A DNA stretch of 64,000 nucleotides from Tethya wilhelma. Its lineage: Eukaryota > Porifera > Demospongiae > Tethyida > Tethyidae. Position numbers and translations under genes: made by a program. Below are positions 40,901 to 53,400 of this stretch, in pieces. The notes beneath the pieces were generated by a model. The model searched no databases, was not told the DNA's origin, and saw only the letters and a list, made by a program, of their open reading frames with translations. The stretch's first letter is position 1, and every line of letters begins with the position of its first letter. The stretch lies in contig CAXIPT010000001.1 in the NCBI GenBank assembly GCA_964030475.1, forward strand, positions 10,390,444-10,454,443, given 5' to 3'.

Positions 40901-43900
40901 CCATCAGTGCTGATCATGAGGCTTAGGCATCAGGATCACGTGTTCATGATGGATGGGTTCAGTTTTGAAGCTATGACCTCAGATCTCATTAACTACATGT
41001 GTTTTGATTAAATAGTCGTTTGAGTATCATTGCATGAAACCATCTGTATGTGATCATTCTATTCTGTAATCATGTGTGAAAGATATTGGTACTGAGCATT
41101 AATAGACTGAATGTGTACCTGCATCCTTATTACAAACATTTCTTACCTTCATAATCGTGCACTGCTGACTTTACAACCACTGCTATCATTACAACCATCA
41201 CAACCATTGCTACCAGTACAACCACTGCTACCTTCACAACCACTGCTACCAGTACAACCACTGCTACCTTCACAACCACTGCCTACCAGTACCACCACTG
41301 CTACCTTCACAACCACTGCTACCAGTACGACCACTGCTACCAGTACGACCACTGCTACCTTCACAACCACTGTTACCTTCATAACCAATGCTACCAGTAC
41401 GATCACTGCTACCATTCACAACCAATGCTACCAGTACGACCACTGCTATTATGTTTTGACCTGTATCTCCTGATCCCATTTAGATCCCATCACCAAACTT
41501 ACACAAAATAAAGGACAATTTTTGTAGATTACATTGAGTGAAAATTACGCGAAAAAAAGACGTCTTTTTTATAGTAACACTCATTTATAGATTTAAAAAA
41601 TAACCTTTGACCTGCTAGCGAGTGACCATCCACTTCAAGTATATCATCTGAAGCAAAATTTCATGCATAGTACAATGGTATCAGTCTTGGCAGCTAAAAA
41701 CAATCAGAGCATTAGTTATTTGCTAATAAATGGTGAAATGTCATCAAAAAATGGCAAATTTCGGACGCTTATAAGTCAGAAGCCATGTAACATATGACAC
41801 CCAAATCAGGTGTGGGATAATAACTTGTGGTAAGGTATGTGTACCTCAAGTTTCGTTGAATTCCATGAGGGTGCTCATTTTTTTATGTTGACTTGGCCTA
41901 GCTGGAATTGTCCAATAATTATTGTGTAAAAATGAAGACCATCAGTGCTGATCATGAGGCTTAGGCATCAGGATCACGTGTTCATGATGGATGGGTTCAG
42001 TTTTGAAGCTATGACCTCAGATCTCATTAACTACATGTGTTTTGATTAAATAGTCGTTTGAGTATCATTGCATGAAACCATCTGTATGTGATCATTCTAT
42101 TCTGTAATCATGTGTGAAAGATATTGGTACTGAGCATTAATAGACTGAATGTGTACCTGCATCCTTATTACAAACATTTCTTACCTTCATAATCGTGCAC
42201 TGCTGACTTTACAACCACTGCTATCATTACAACCATCACAACCATTGCTACCAGTACAACCACTGCTACCTTCACAACCACTGCTACCAGTACAACCACT
42301 GCTACCTTCACAACCACTGCCTACCAGTACCACCACTGCTACCTTCACAACCACTGCTACCAGTACGACCACTGCTACCAGTACGACCACTGCTACCTTC
42401 ACAACCACTGTTACCTTCATAACCAATGCTACCAGTACGACCAATGCTACCATTCACAACCAATGCTACCAGTACGACCACTGCTATATACCATTCACAA
42501 CCAATGCTACCAGTACGACCAATGCTACCATTCATAACCAATGCTACCAGTATGACCACTGCTGCCTTCACAACCAATGCTACCAGTACGACCACTGCCA
42601 CCTTTGCTACCAGTACGACCACTGCTACCTTTGCTACCAGTACGACTACTGCACACTGAACCAATGCTACCTAAATTTACAACCATTGCTACCTCCACAA
42701 CCAATGCTACCAGTACGACCACTGCTACCAGTACGACCACTGCTACCAGTACGACCACTGCTACCTTTACAAACACTGCTAGCAGTACGACCAATGGTAC
42801 TAGTATAATCACTAGTATAACTTCACAACCACTGCTACCAGTACAACCAATGCTATCAGTACGACCACTGTTACCCTTCACAACCAATGCTACTAGCACA
42901 ACTGATACGACCACTACTATACCTTTACTGGCAATGCTACCACTGTACAACTAATGCTGCCTCAATACCTGTTACATTTACAATCATACACTAATATAGG
43001 TAACATACTTAAGGTATAGAGCTACGAAATGCTGATGTTGCACATTTCGTGTCGCTTACATGGGGAAGCGACCAATACTTTTCTATTACCGTATAATAAT
43101 TATTATTATTGAGTAGTTGTTTCATTCCTACAGCTGCCATAATAATTATTATTTTGTATCATACTTGCTTTTATTGTATGCAGAGTAATGATCTGAAGAT
43201 TCGCCTAGTTATGTTGATGGAACAGGCAGGTAGTATTCACCAAATGCTTGAAGAGATCATTATGGATGCTACTCTACATGCCATTGATACCTTGGTATTT
43301 TATGAAAATTGATATCTCATATAGTACAATTGTGTTGCTGTGTGTCTATGTTCATTCTGTAGGATAAACAACGTGATGAAGTATTTAGGAGCTTTGCAAA
43401 CAGAGAGTCAAGAAATGTTGGAAGATTACTTGGTAGAGTTTTCGACAAACAGTATCCAAAACTTAGTCATGGGCCAACACTTGCTCAACTGTTTGAGTGG
43501 CACCATTGGCCAAGACTTATCAACATTTGTGGTTAGTATGTACTGTAGAATGTATAATTGTAGTCATCCGGTACGTCATTAAGTTTTACTTAATTTCTTT
43601 TACAGAAAAGAATTCATTACTTAAAAAGGGATTGTCAAAAGTTTGCATTGATGCTTGCTCTTCTGGAAAGTCTACCATATTGTCCCTCTGTAAACGCTAT
43701 GATTCTGGTGATGTATCAGTTAGTGAAGTGAAGACAACAGGAGACAATGTAAACCATATTTGCTATCTTTTTGAAGCCAGCTCTGGAACAGACAGAAACA
43801 AAAATCCTGACTGTATTAGAGCTCTGCAATTTTCTGTTAAAGAAAAGAAAGAGGAATTAGACTGTTTTTTATCGTACCAAGCTGTTATTAAATATCTTTG

Positions 43901-46900
43901 TCGCTACATTGGAAATGTCAAAGGTAAGTAATCCTTTTTGCATACTTATTGCTGCAGTATATAATTAGTTGTTTTGGCATTCTGTAGGATGTGACCTGTT
44001 ACAAAAGGAAGCTGAGTCAGATTTGTCAGGAAAAAACATCTCCCAACTTTGTAAACGTCATCCAGATACAAATACAGTTCAAGTAATCTGCTTTGCATCT
44101 GCTACTAATCTAGAGAACTTTGCTGCACATTTCCATATATTAAGTTCTAAACATGGAACAGAATTATTCATTAATATGTGGAAGAATTCTCTGGAATCTG
44201 CATTAAGAAGTAAGGCTGATCTAGAAGTGGCTGATGTTTATCGAATGGTGTGGCAGCCATGCTTGGAGTCCTGCAAAGAATTGCTGAAGTCTCTGTCTAA
44301 CCTAACTATGAAACTATCTGAAATTGATTGTATATTTCTGACTCATGAGCAAACACTGGAGACCCAACTCCACCTACTCTATGATGGCATTAAAGAAACA
44401 ACAGGAGAGTCATTTGACTGGAGTCTTATCAACATAGCAATTCAGAAAGTCAGGCAGTATTGGGAGCTGTGTCAATACCGTCAAGGAGCCATTACATGTT
44501 TGAAATTACGTAATTTGCTTCGACTTGATTCTGGAGACTTTTCTCTTGTTGAAAAACTATCAAAAGAGGTAAATAATGTTCTTTTGTTGTTATAATTATG
44601 TCATTTATTGTCAATAACTTGCAGCTGACTACATGCTCCTCTGGAGAAAGCCAACAACTTGGTGATATAGATGACTCCCTTATTGCTACAGGAAAGTTTT
44701 TAGAAGACATTGCAAAAGACCCAAATAAAGTGAAGTGTTTACAAAGTTTTGCCAGGTGCCAAGAAATAGTGCAATGGTTGAATGAAATAACAAATGGTGA
44801 GCAATAGTGAGTGAGTGTTGTAGGACCACAATTATAAGCTAACTGATTTTCAAGTATTAACCTGATATCTTTAATTTGTCCGACCATTAGAAAAGATTGG
44901 TACCATTTGAAAGATTGCATCATAATGTGTGGTTAATTTTGTTTACAGATGTGAATGAACTACAAAAATTTGTCAATGTGGCCTTAGCCACGGCCGCTGG
45001 GGGAGAAGGAGACCTGACACATGATAAACTTTCAGACTTGAAAAAAGTTGGCAGTGGATTTTCATCTCTTATTTACAACTTTCCTACAACTGCTGGATTT
45101 GCTGAGTTGAAAAAGGCATGTACAAGCATTTGGCAAGCCCTAGAGAAGAATGAGAATCTCCCAGGACTTCTGGTAAGTGTTTTGCTGTATACATGCATGT
45201 ATTTCTACGTACATTGTCACACATGCTCAAGTTGTACATGTGTTACTTGTTCCACATATTACTTTTAATTACAGCTATAATAATAATATACTGTGATCTA
45301 ATTATTTGTAACGCAGGAAAGTTGCAACAGAGCTATTGGCTGGTATCAGTCATTAAAGGAGACTCAAGGAACAGTGCAATCTACCTCTTATGGTCGAATG
45401 AGGAATATTCTTAAATATGGATGCTTTGAAATTGGGACCAGGGTGCGCTCTAAGGCAGTGCACAGCATCCATGACCTTGTCTCCCTTCACCTGATTGTGC
45501 CAGCTTCCAGTGAACAAGTTCATAAGAGGTTTTACAACCTTGATGAGCTAAGAGACCTGGAGAGCAAACTGGTCCTTATCACTGGAAGCAAGGCTGAGAA
45601 TAGAACTGAAGTGGATCACTACCTAAATGTATGTATACATATGGTTCAGTTTCGTATCAAACGATTTACATAGATTTTTTATGCTCTCAGATATTGCAGT
45701 ATGTGTCTAGGATAGCTGATGTATTACTTGCTCTTAATCAAGCTGGAAATGTTGCCTACACTGGTTGGCAAATGACAGTCAGGTGTGCAAAGTATTCAGC
45801 TGTTGAATTAGGTTCAGAAGAAGAGTTACAACTGCAAGAAGATCTAGCAAAACAGCTTGTTGCTGATCTGGCTAGTTTTGTAAAGGAAATGGAAAATGCT
45901 CTGCAGGAGTGGGAGAATGAAGTAAAACGAGCCAGAGGTCATTTCTATGAGTTGAACTACTTCACTACACGGCAGTTGTTGAATCTCAGAAGGAATCTTG
46001 GACTTGTGAGGCAAGGATCTCAATGGCACACTGAGGTTGATCCTGAAACACTAACCCTTCTTCAGAGTATTTCTCATGAAGTAACCTCTGAAATTGTGCA
46101 TAGTTTTGTTGCTAATCTCAAGAATGATGTGTCCAATGAGCCTGTTTGTTCTGATGATGATGAAGATGTGGATAATGAAGACATTGAAACTGCTAGTCAC
46201 TCTGAAGGTATTCACAGTGCAGATGTAAGTGTGGATCAACAATCAAGTGAAGAAATTGGTAGCAGTTCCACATTAGCTGTTAGTTTGGTAGACACTGCTA
46301 CACCTGTGCTGAGTGAAGAAAATTTGGAAGGTGAACTTAAAGCCATATTTATAGACTTGGTTGAATCTCAAGACTACAGCAAGAAATTGGTCCTCAAAGG
46401 AATTGAAAGTTGTAAGGAAATGGACAAACTGAACAAATATGACATCATGGAGTGGTGTGCTGATCACGAAGACTCTGATGATGAAATTGATTCTGTGAAG
46501 AGTGACTCATCCTCAAATACAGACTCTTCAGATGAGGAAAATATTGAGATTCATGTACACCATGTTCTTCAACCACCTTCTAATCCCACATTGACTTCAC
46601 AGACTTTTGTAGAACTCAAAAATCTCCCTCATGTGAAAGTTGTACACAAACCAATTATCGATGAAACACATCCACTAGTTCAGAAGCTAATTGAAAATGA
46701 CTATGACGTTGAACAATCCATTGATGCTGCCAGAAGATGTGGAGGATCCCTTCAGGAAGCTATGGACTACCTTGAAAGCAGAGACATAGAAAATGAAGCT
46801 TCTACTCCATGTGAAGACTTTCCTCAAGAACACTTACTGTCTGAAAATCAGTTTGAAGAAATTATGAATGCAAGGTTGGTTGTTTTTTTTCTATTTGTAC

Positions 46901-47369
46901 TTGTTATACAGGAATGGCTTTGATAATTAAGCCATGCGTACAATACTAAAAATATGCATGATGACTGCTTCACAAATTTTCGACTTCATCATTTTCAATT
47001 CTGCGTCAAAGCAGCCATTCTAATCTTTGTTTCCTTTCTCGTTACAAATCAAGTCCATCTTTAGCCTATTTACCATGTTTCTTTGCTACTTGTGTAATTA
47101 TGAACATTACACTTTCTAACATACATTGCAGTGAGGATGTCATAGTTTATGAAGATCCCAATGTTGAATGTAAATACTTAAGTCTTGATGACCTTGGTAC
47201 TGTTTTAAAGCAATTGAAAAGGGAACTACCAGGTAGTTTTCTGCATCCATCTAGTGAGGCATCTTCACTACTCTACCTATTTTCACTTACTCTAGAACAT
47301 ATACCAGAAGCAAGAACATTTATTGAAGGCTTAAAGATGGGATTTCCTAATCTGATTGTAGCAAAACCT

Positions 47370-47428
<59 letters not shown>

Positions 47429-50400
47429 ATAATTATTTGCTTTACTGCTGTTAACAACTTAGATTGTGTTTTGAGAACAGTGCTTACACTCTACATTGAT
47501 GATGAAGATCTCCCATTGCCTAGTTTAGAAGAAATCCTCATTTGTAATTCAACCACAACCGAAGAAGATGTGAGTTACATATAATAGGTATAAGAACAAT
47601 ATTAAGTTTGAAATGCCTGTAGATTGGAGTTTGTTATTATTAAATTTTTATAACATGGTTTGCTGTTTTATTTGAGCATGTAAAGCTGTGGGTGTATGTG
47701 GAAGAAGTTCACCCAAAGTCATGTGACCTAGCTTGCCCTTAAAGGGTAGATTATTCTCTCTGGAGTACTGAACTTTTATTTTATTCTACATAGTTTAATG
47801 ATTATACATTCTAATCCATCCATTCAGATAAATCTGTTGTGGCAACGAGCCATTGGAGATCCTGAATTTAAAAGAGTATTCTGCTTAGCCCATGCTGAAA
47901 GACTATCCTATCAGATTGCTGATAAAGTGATTGATACTCTGAATGAGCTCTCCCAAGGAAAGCAAGGTTTGTGTACATGATAAGCTATACTATTAAGAAT
48001 TATTCCACAATCCATTGTAGAGTATCGTCTGGTGATTGTATGTAGTCAAGATGCAGAAGACAAATCACATATAGTATCCAGGCTACTGCTACACAAAAGA
48101 TCCATTATTCCCAAGGACAAACATAAGTGCCAACTTTACCTAGAGCATCATTTCACCTCAAACGAGATTTCTGATCAAACACATCTACAACAAGCTTCAA
48201 TTGTTGATTGTGAAAGGCAAGTTATATGCACACATTAAGTGAATGTCATGATGATCACCATTCATTAGGTTTGCTGGCATATTATCATGAGTCTCCATAA
48301 AGTATTTCTTGTTTATAGATGAATATGAGTAGTGTTACAGCTTTTTTCCTATCATGCAGGTCATGTGTCCGTGTGGTGTCTTCTGAGCGTGCAGGGATGG
48401 GGAAATCTCTCTTTGTGAGAAGAATAAGTGAGCGCCTGCACCAAAAAATACATGAACAACCTGAAAGTGAAATCTGCACAGTCATACCTGTTCATGGTCC
48501 TACTGTGAGCTCTGATAGTGTAATGGCTTTTCTTAAAGGACACTACAGAGACTCTAAATGCAAGATATATCACTTTGATATTGCTCCAAGTGTAAGTATT
48601 GCAGAAAATACTATTTGTGCTATATGATTTCTGATCTAGGGAATTTTTTTAGCTAATAGATTGTACAAAATTATCATGAATTAGTTGAAAATCCTTGCTT
48701 CAGGAATGAATTTGAAGCTATGCCTACAGAAAACTCAACCCATGCTTATCAACTTGATTCTCAGGTTCTGTATGAAGTTGACACACTTCTGTTCAGTGTG
48801 ATGGTCCTTCGTGGTCTGACTGACAGTCACGGAAGTGTGTGGCGATGTCATCCTGCAGAAATGTACATAGCTGAAGTAACAGTAGAAGCACCAGAGGTAG
48901 GGTAGAGTTTTGCTGATTCATACTCTATGTATGATATCATAATTAAAATACATGATAATGTACTAATTTTAGAGTGATGAATACAGACCACTTCAAATAT
49001 ACGATTTACTGAGCCTGCTTCCAACTGTACAATGTCTGAGTCCAAATGTATCAATGGAGAGTGGAGCCCTCTGTAAGTTTGCTAGTTCAGAACCATTAAA
49101 TTTGGCTTAACTGTCTATTTCATATCAACAGGTTCCTCTCAGTGTGGCATGGATGACATTGAGTTCCGTGGTTCCACTTTTCAGAGAGTTTACCAGTATC
49201 TGAAACGGCGTGATGGTCATAGTCGTGACCACTTGGACCGCTTCACCTTTGAGAACAGTGTAGAAGGCACTCATACTGATTGTATCAACACCTTCATCCG
49301 GTAGAGTCTTGTTCATGTATTACTCAAGAAATTATTATTTTAATCTGTGTGTGGATAATTATTTGCTTTACTGCTGTTAACAACTTAGATTGTGTTTTGA
49401 GAACAGTGCTTACACTCTACATTGATGATGAAGATCTCCCATTGCCTAGTTTAGAAGAAATCCTCATTTGTAATTCAACCACAACCGAAGAAGATGTGAG
49501 TTACATATAATAGGTATAAGAACAATATTAAGTTTGAAATGCCTGTAGATTGGAGTTTGTTATTATTAAATTTTTATAACATGGTTTGCTGTTTTATTTG
49601 AGCATGTAAAGCTGTGGGTGTATGTGGAAGAAGTTCACCCAAAGTCATGTGACCTAGCTTGCCCTTAAAGGGTAGATTATTCTCTCTGGAGTACTGAACT
49701 TTTATTTTATTCTACATAGTTTAATGATTATACATTCTAATCCATCCATTCAGATAAATCTGTTGTGGCAACGAGCCATTGGAGATCCTGAATTTAAAAG
49801 AGTATTCTGCTTAGCCCATGCTGAAAGACTATCCTATCAGATTGCTGATAAAGTGATTGATACTCTGAATGAGCTCTCCCAAGGAAAGCAAGGTTTGTGT
49901 ACATGATAAGCTATACTATTAAGAATTATTCCACAATCCATTGTAGAGTATCGTCTGGTGATTGTATGTAGTCAAGATGCAGAAGACAAATCACATATAG
50001 TATCCAGGCTACTGCTACACAAAAGATCCATTATTCCCAAGGACAAACATAAGTGCCAACTTTACCTAGAGCATCATTTCACCTCAAACGAGATTTCTGA
50101 TCAAACACATCTACAACAAGCTTCAATTGTTGATTGTGAAAGGCAAGTTATATGCACACATTAAGTGAATGTCATGATGATCACCATTCATTAGGTTTGC
50201 TGGCATATTATCATGAGTCTCCATAAAGTATTTCTTGTTTATAGATGAATATGAGTAGTGTTACAGCTTTTTTCCTATCATGCAGGTCATGTGTCCGTGT
50301 GGTGTCTTCTGAGCGTGCAGGGATGGGGAAATCTCTCTTTGTGAGAAGAATAAGTGAGCGCCTGCACCAAAAAATACATGAACAACCTGAAAGTGAAATC

Positions 50401-53400
50401 TGCACAGTCATACCTGTTCATGGTCCTACTGTGAGCTCTGATAGTGTAATGGCTTTTCTTAAAGGACACTACAGAGACTCTAAATGCAAGATATATCACT
50501 TTGATATTGCTCCAAGTGTAAGTATTGCAGAAAATACTATTTGTGCTATATGATTTCTGATCTAGGGAATTTTTTTAGCTAATAGATTGTACAAAATTAT
50601 CATGAATTAGTTGAAAATCCTTGCTTCAGGAATGAATTTGAAGCTATGCCTACAGAAAACTCAACCCATGCTTATCAACTTGATTCTCAGGTTCTGTATG
50701 AAGTTGACACACTTCTGTTCAGTGTGATGGTCCTTCGTGGTCTGACTGACAGTCACGGAAGTGTGTGGCGATGTCATCCTGCAGAAATGTACATAGCTGA
50801 AGTAACAGTAGAAGCACCAGAGGTAGGGTAGAGTTTTGCTGATTCATACTCTATGTATGATATCATAATTAAAATACATGATAATGTACTAATTTTAGAG
50901 TGATGAATACAGACCACTTCAAATATACGATTTACTGAGCCTGCTTCCAACTGTACAATGTCTGAGTCCAAATGTATCAATGGAGAGTGGAGCCCTCTGT
51001 AAGTTTGCTAGTTCAGAACCATTAAATTTGGCTTAACTGTCTATTTCATATCAACAGGTTCCTCTCAGTGTGGCATGGATGACATTGAGTTCCGTGGTTC
51101 CACTTTTCAGAGAGTTTACCAGTATCTGAAACGGCGTGATGGTCATAGTCGTGACCACTTGGACCGCTTCACCTTTGAGAACAGTGTAGAAGGCACTCAT
51201 ACTGATTGTATCAACACCTTCATCCGGTAGAGTCTTGTTCATGTATTACTCAAGAAATTATTATTTTAATCTATTGCAGAAATTGTGGAGTGGATGATCC
51301 ATCATGGTCCGAATTGTATCATTTTGCTAAGTTTTTGGACATTCAACTTGAATCTTGTGAAAAGTCAGTGTTCTTCATGGAAGACCTTATTGGAGGCACT
51401 GGATTGTCTGGGATTAAGAATTTTGTGGTCAACTTCATGATTACAATGTCTAGGGTACGTGTTGAGCAATAGCCAAATTAGTTGCTTATAGATGGATTAC
51501 CATGCGTGGTTAGGTAGATTATTGTACTTACACAGGATTTTGCTACGCCATCATTACATGGAGAGATAGTTGGAGTCACTGAACAGCAAGAGGAGCTGGT
51601 ACAATATGAAATTGACAGCAGAAGACGTTGGGAAGAAAGGTACAAACATGATTATATAAGCTTTTCCTACATACTTTAATCTTAATTGGTCAGTTTGTCT
51701 TCACAAAATATAGACCTTAATTTGTTCCCCTATATCTTTGCTGATAAAGAACTTTGTTTTATGTCTATAGCTCACATCCTTACATATTCTTCAATTGTGA
51801 TGATGATGACTCTGTGACAGTTACTTTTATTGGTTTCTGCATCAATTCTGCTGGTTTCCTCATTGTTCCTGGACATGAACCCTATCGTATCATGACCCCT
51901 CAACTTTATAGAGGAATTCAATGCCAGGGAGTCAATTTCTCTGATGATTTCAAACTTTGGAGTAAGCAAAAAATGATTCAAAAGCTCTCCATGGTGATGG
52001 GCATAGAGAACCCGACTGATCCAGATGAAACTTATGTGTTAACTACTGATAATGTGATCAAGATTCTTGCCATTCAGATGAGATTCCGCTGTGGAATCCC
52101 AGTGGTCATCATGGGAGAGACAGGCTGTGGAAAGACCAGACTCATACGATATATGTGTGATCTGGCTAGAAATGGACGAAAGAGAAACAACATGCTCATT
52201 CAGAAGGTCACTTATACTATTTGTTTATGTAAACGGTTTAAATGTCTGGTTTTTAAAACATTATGTAGTTACACACGTTCGATGTGGTTTAGAGTTAAAT
52301 TAAACTTATAAATAGGTTCATGGAGGAATAAAGGAGAGTGACATCATAAAGTTTGTGGAGAATGCTGACATGGTAGCCAAACAGAACAAAGTTGATCGTA
52401 TGGATACAGTTGTGTTTTTTGATGAAGCAAACACCACAGATGCCATAGGACTCATTAAGGAGATCATGTGTGACCGTAGAATCAATGGAAAATCACTTTC
52501 TGAGGACCTCAAGTTCATCGTCGCATGTAATCCCTACAGAAGGTACAATAACAGAGATGTCAGTTTTTTATTTCATAGAAATACAGTTTAATTGCTATTT
52601 TTGTCCTTCACACTGTTTTCTCAAAATAATTTGCCTATGTTTCAACAGACATTCCCCAGATATGATTCAGAGACTTCAAAAAGCAGGATTAGGCTTTTAC
52701 GTTGATTCTACAGAAACGAAACAGAGACTAGGTAATTTAAATACTTTCCAGCATTTTGTTCTATGAATAATCTTGAATACTGTTTATATCTTTGTAGGCA
52801 ATATTCCTCTTCGAGAGTTAGTATATCGAGTCATTGACCTTCCTCTCAGTATGAAACCCCTAGTCTATGACTTTGGTCAGCTCAAGAAAGGTACTGAGGA
52901 CAACTACATTCAGCAAATTGTCAGTGATCATGTCAAGAATCACAGAGGTCTTTCCAGTGAAAACCGTGCTATTGTAGTGATCATTACAAATGTATTGGCA
53001 GCTTCTCAAGCATTCATGAGGAGAAGTGAGGTGAATTAACAGAATCCCTGTTTGCTAAGCAGTTTTTTAATGCATGTTAATTCTTGTGTAGGATGAGTGC
53101 AGTTTTGTAAGCTTGCGTGATGTTGAAAGAGCTATGATTGTGTTTGAATATTTCTTTGAGAAGATGGCTGAGTTTAGACAAGCAGATGTGAAGAATCTTA
53201 TGTACAAAGATGAGGTAAGGCAGATTGCTAGTAGATAGTCAAATGTTGTTAAAACAGTTTATTCTCCTTTATTATGAAAGATTGAGCCTCTTGAACCGCA
53301 GCATCCCAGTGATATTACCAGTGCTTTGATTTTGGCCGTAAGTGTATGTTATCATGCCAGGCTAAGCCAAGATCAACGACGAGCACAGTATGAGGAAACT

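Larger units (their letters stand above)
36700..43080. mobile_element. Foldback-like element, about 6.3 kb, with minisatellite arms
   Basis: A perfect 37-bp inverted repeat marks the two ends: 36716-36752 (CCCCATGTAAGCGACACGAA...) and 43029-43065 (its reverse complement), with weaker similarity extending outwards. Just inside, both arms are made of an 18-bp minisatellite (GGTAGCAGTGGTTGTGAA) in opposite orientation: 36840-37425 on the plus strand, and 41170-41450 plus 42208-42920 on the minus strand. The interior holds a Helitron-like remnant (37428-39415), a palindromic element (about 39928-40872) and a 1,038-bp tandem duplication. Foldback elements typically have such long iterated inverted arms; no transposase was seen. 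Confidence 0.7.

Noticed and set aside
49280..51242. A second, paralogous AAA gene implied by repeated exon frames
   Set aside because: The frames are an exact duplicate of 47.4-49.3 kb within the same gene, not a separate locus.
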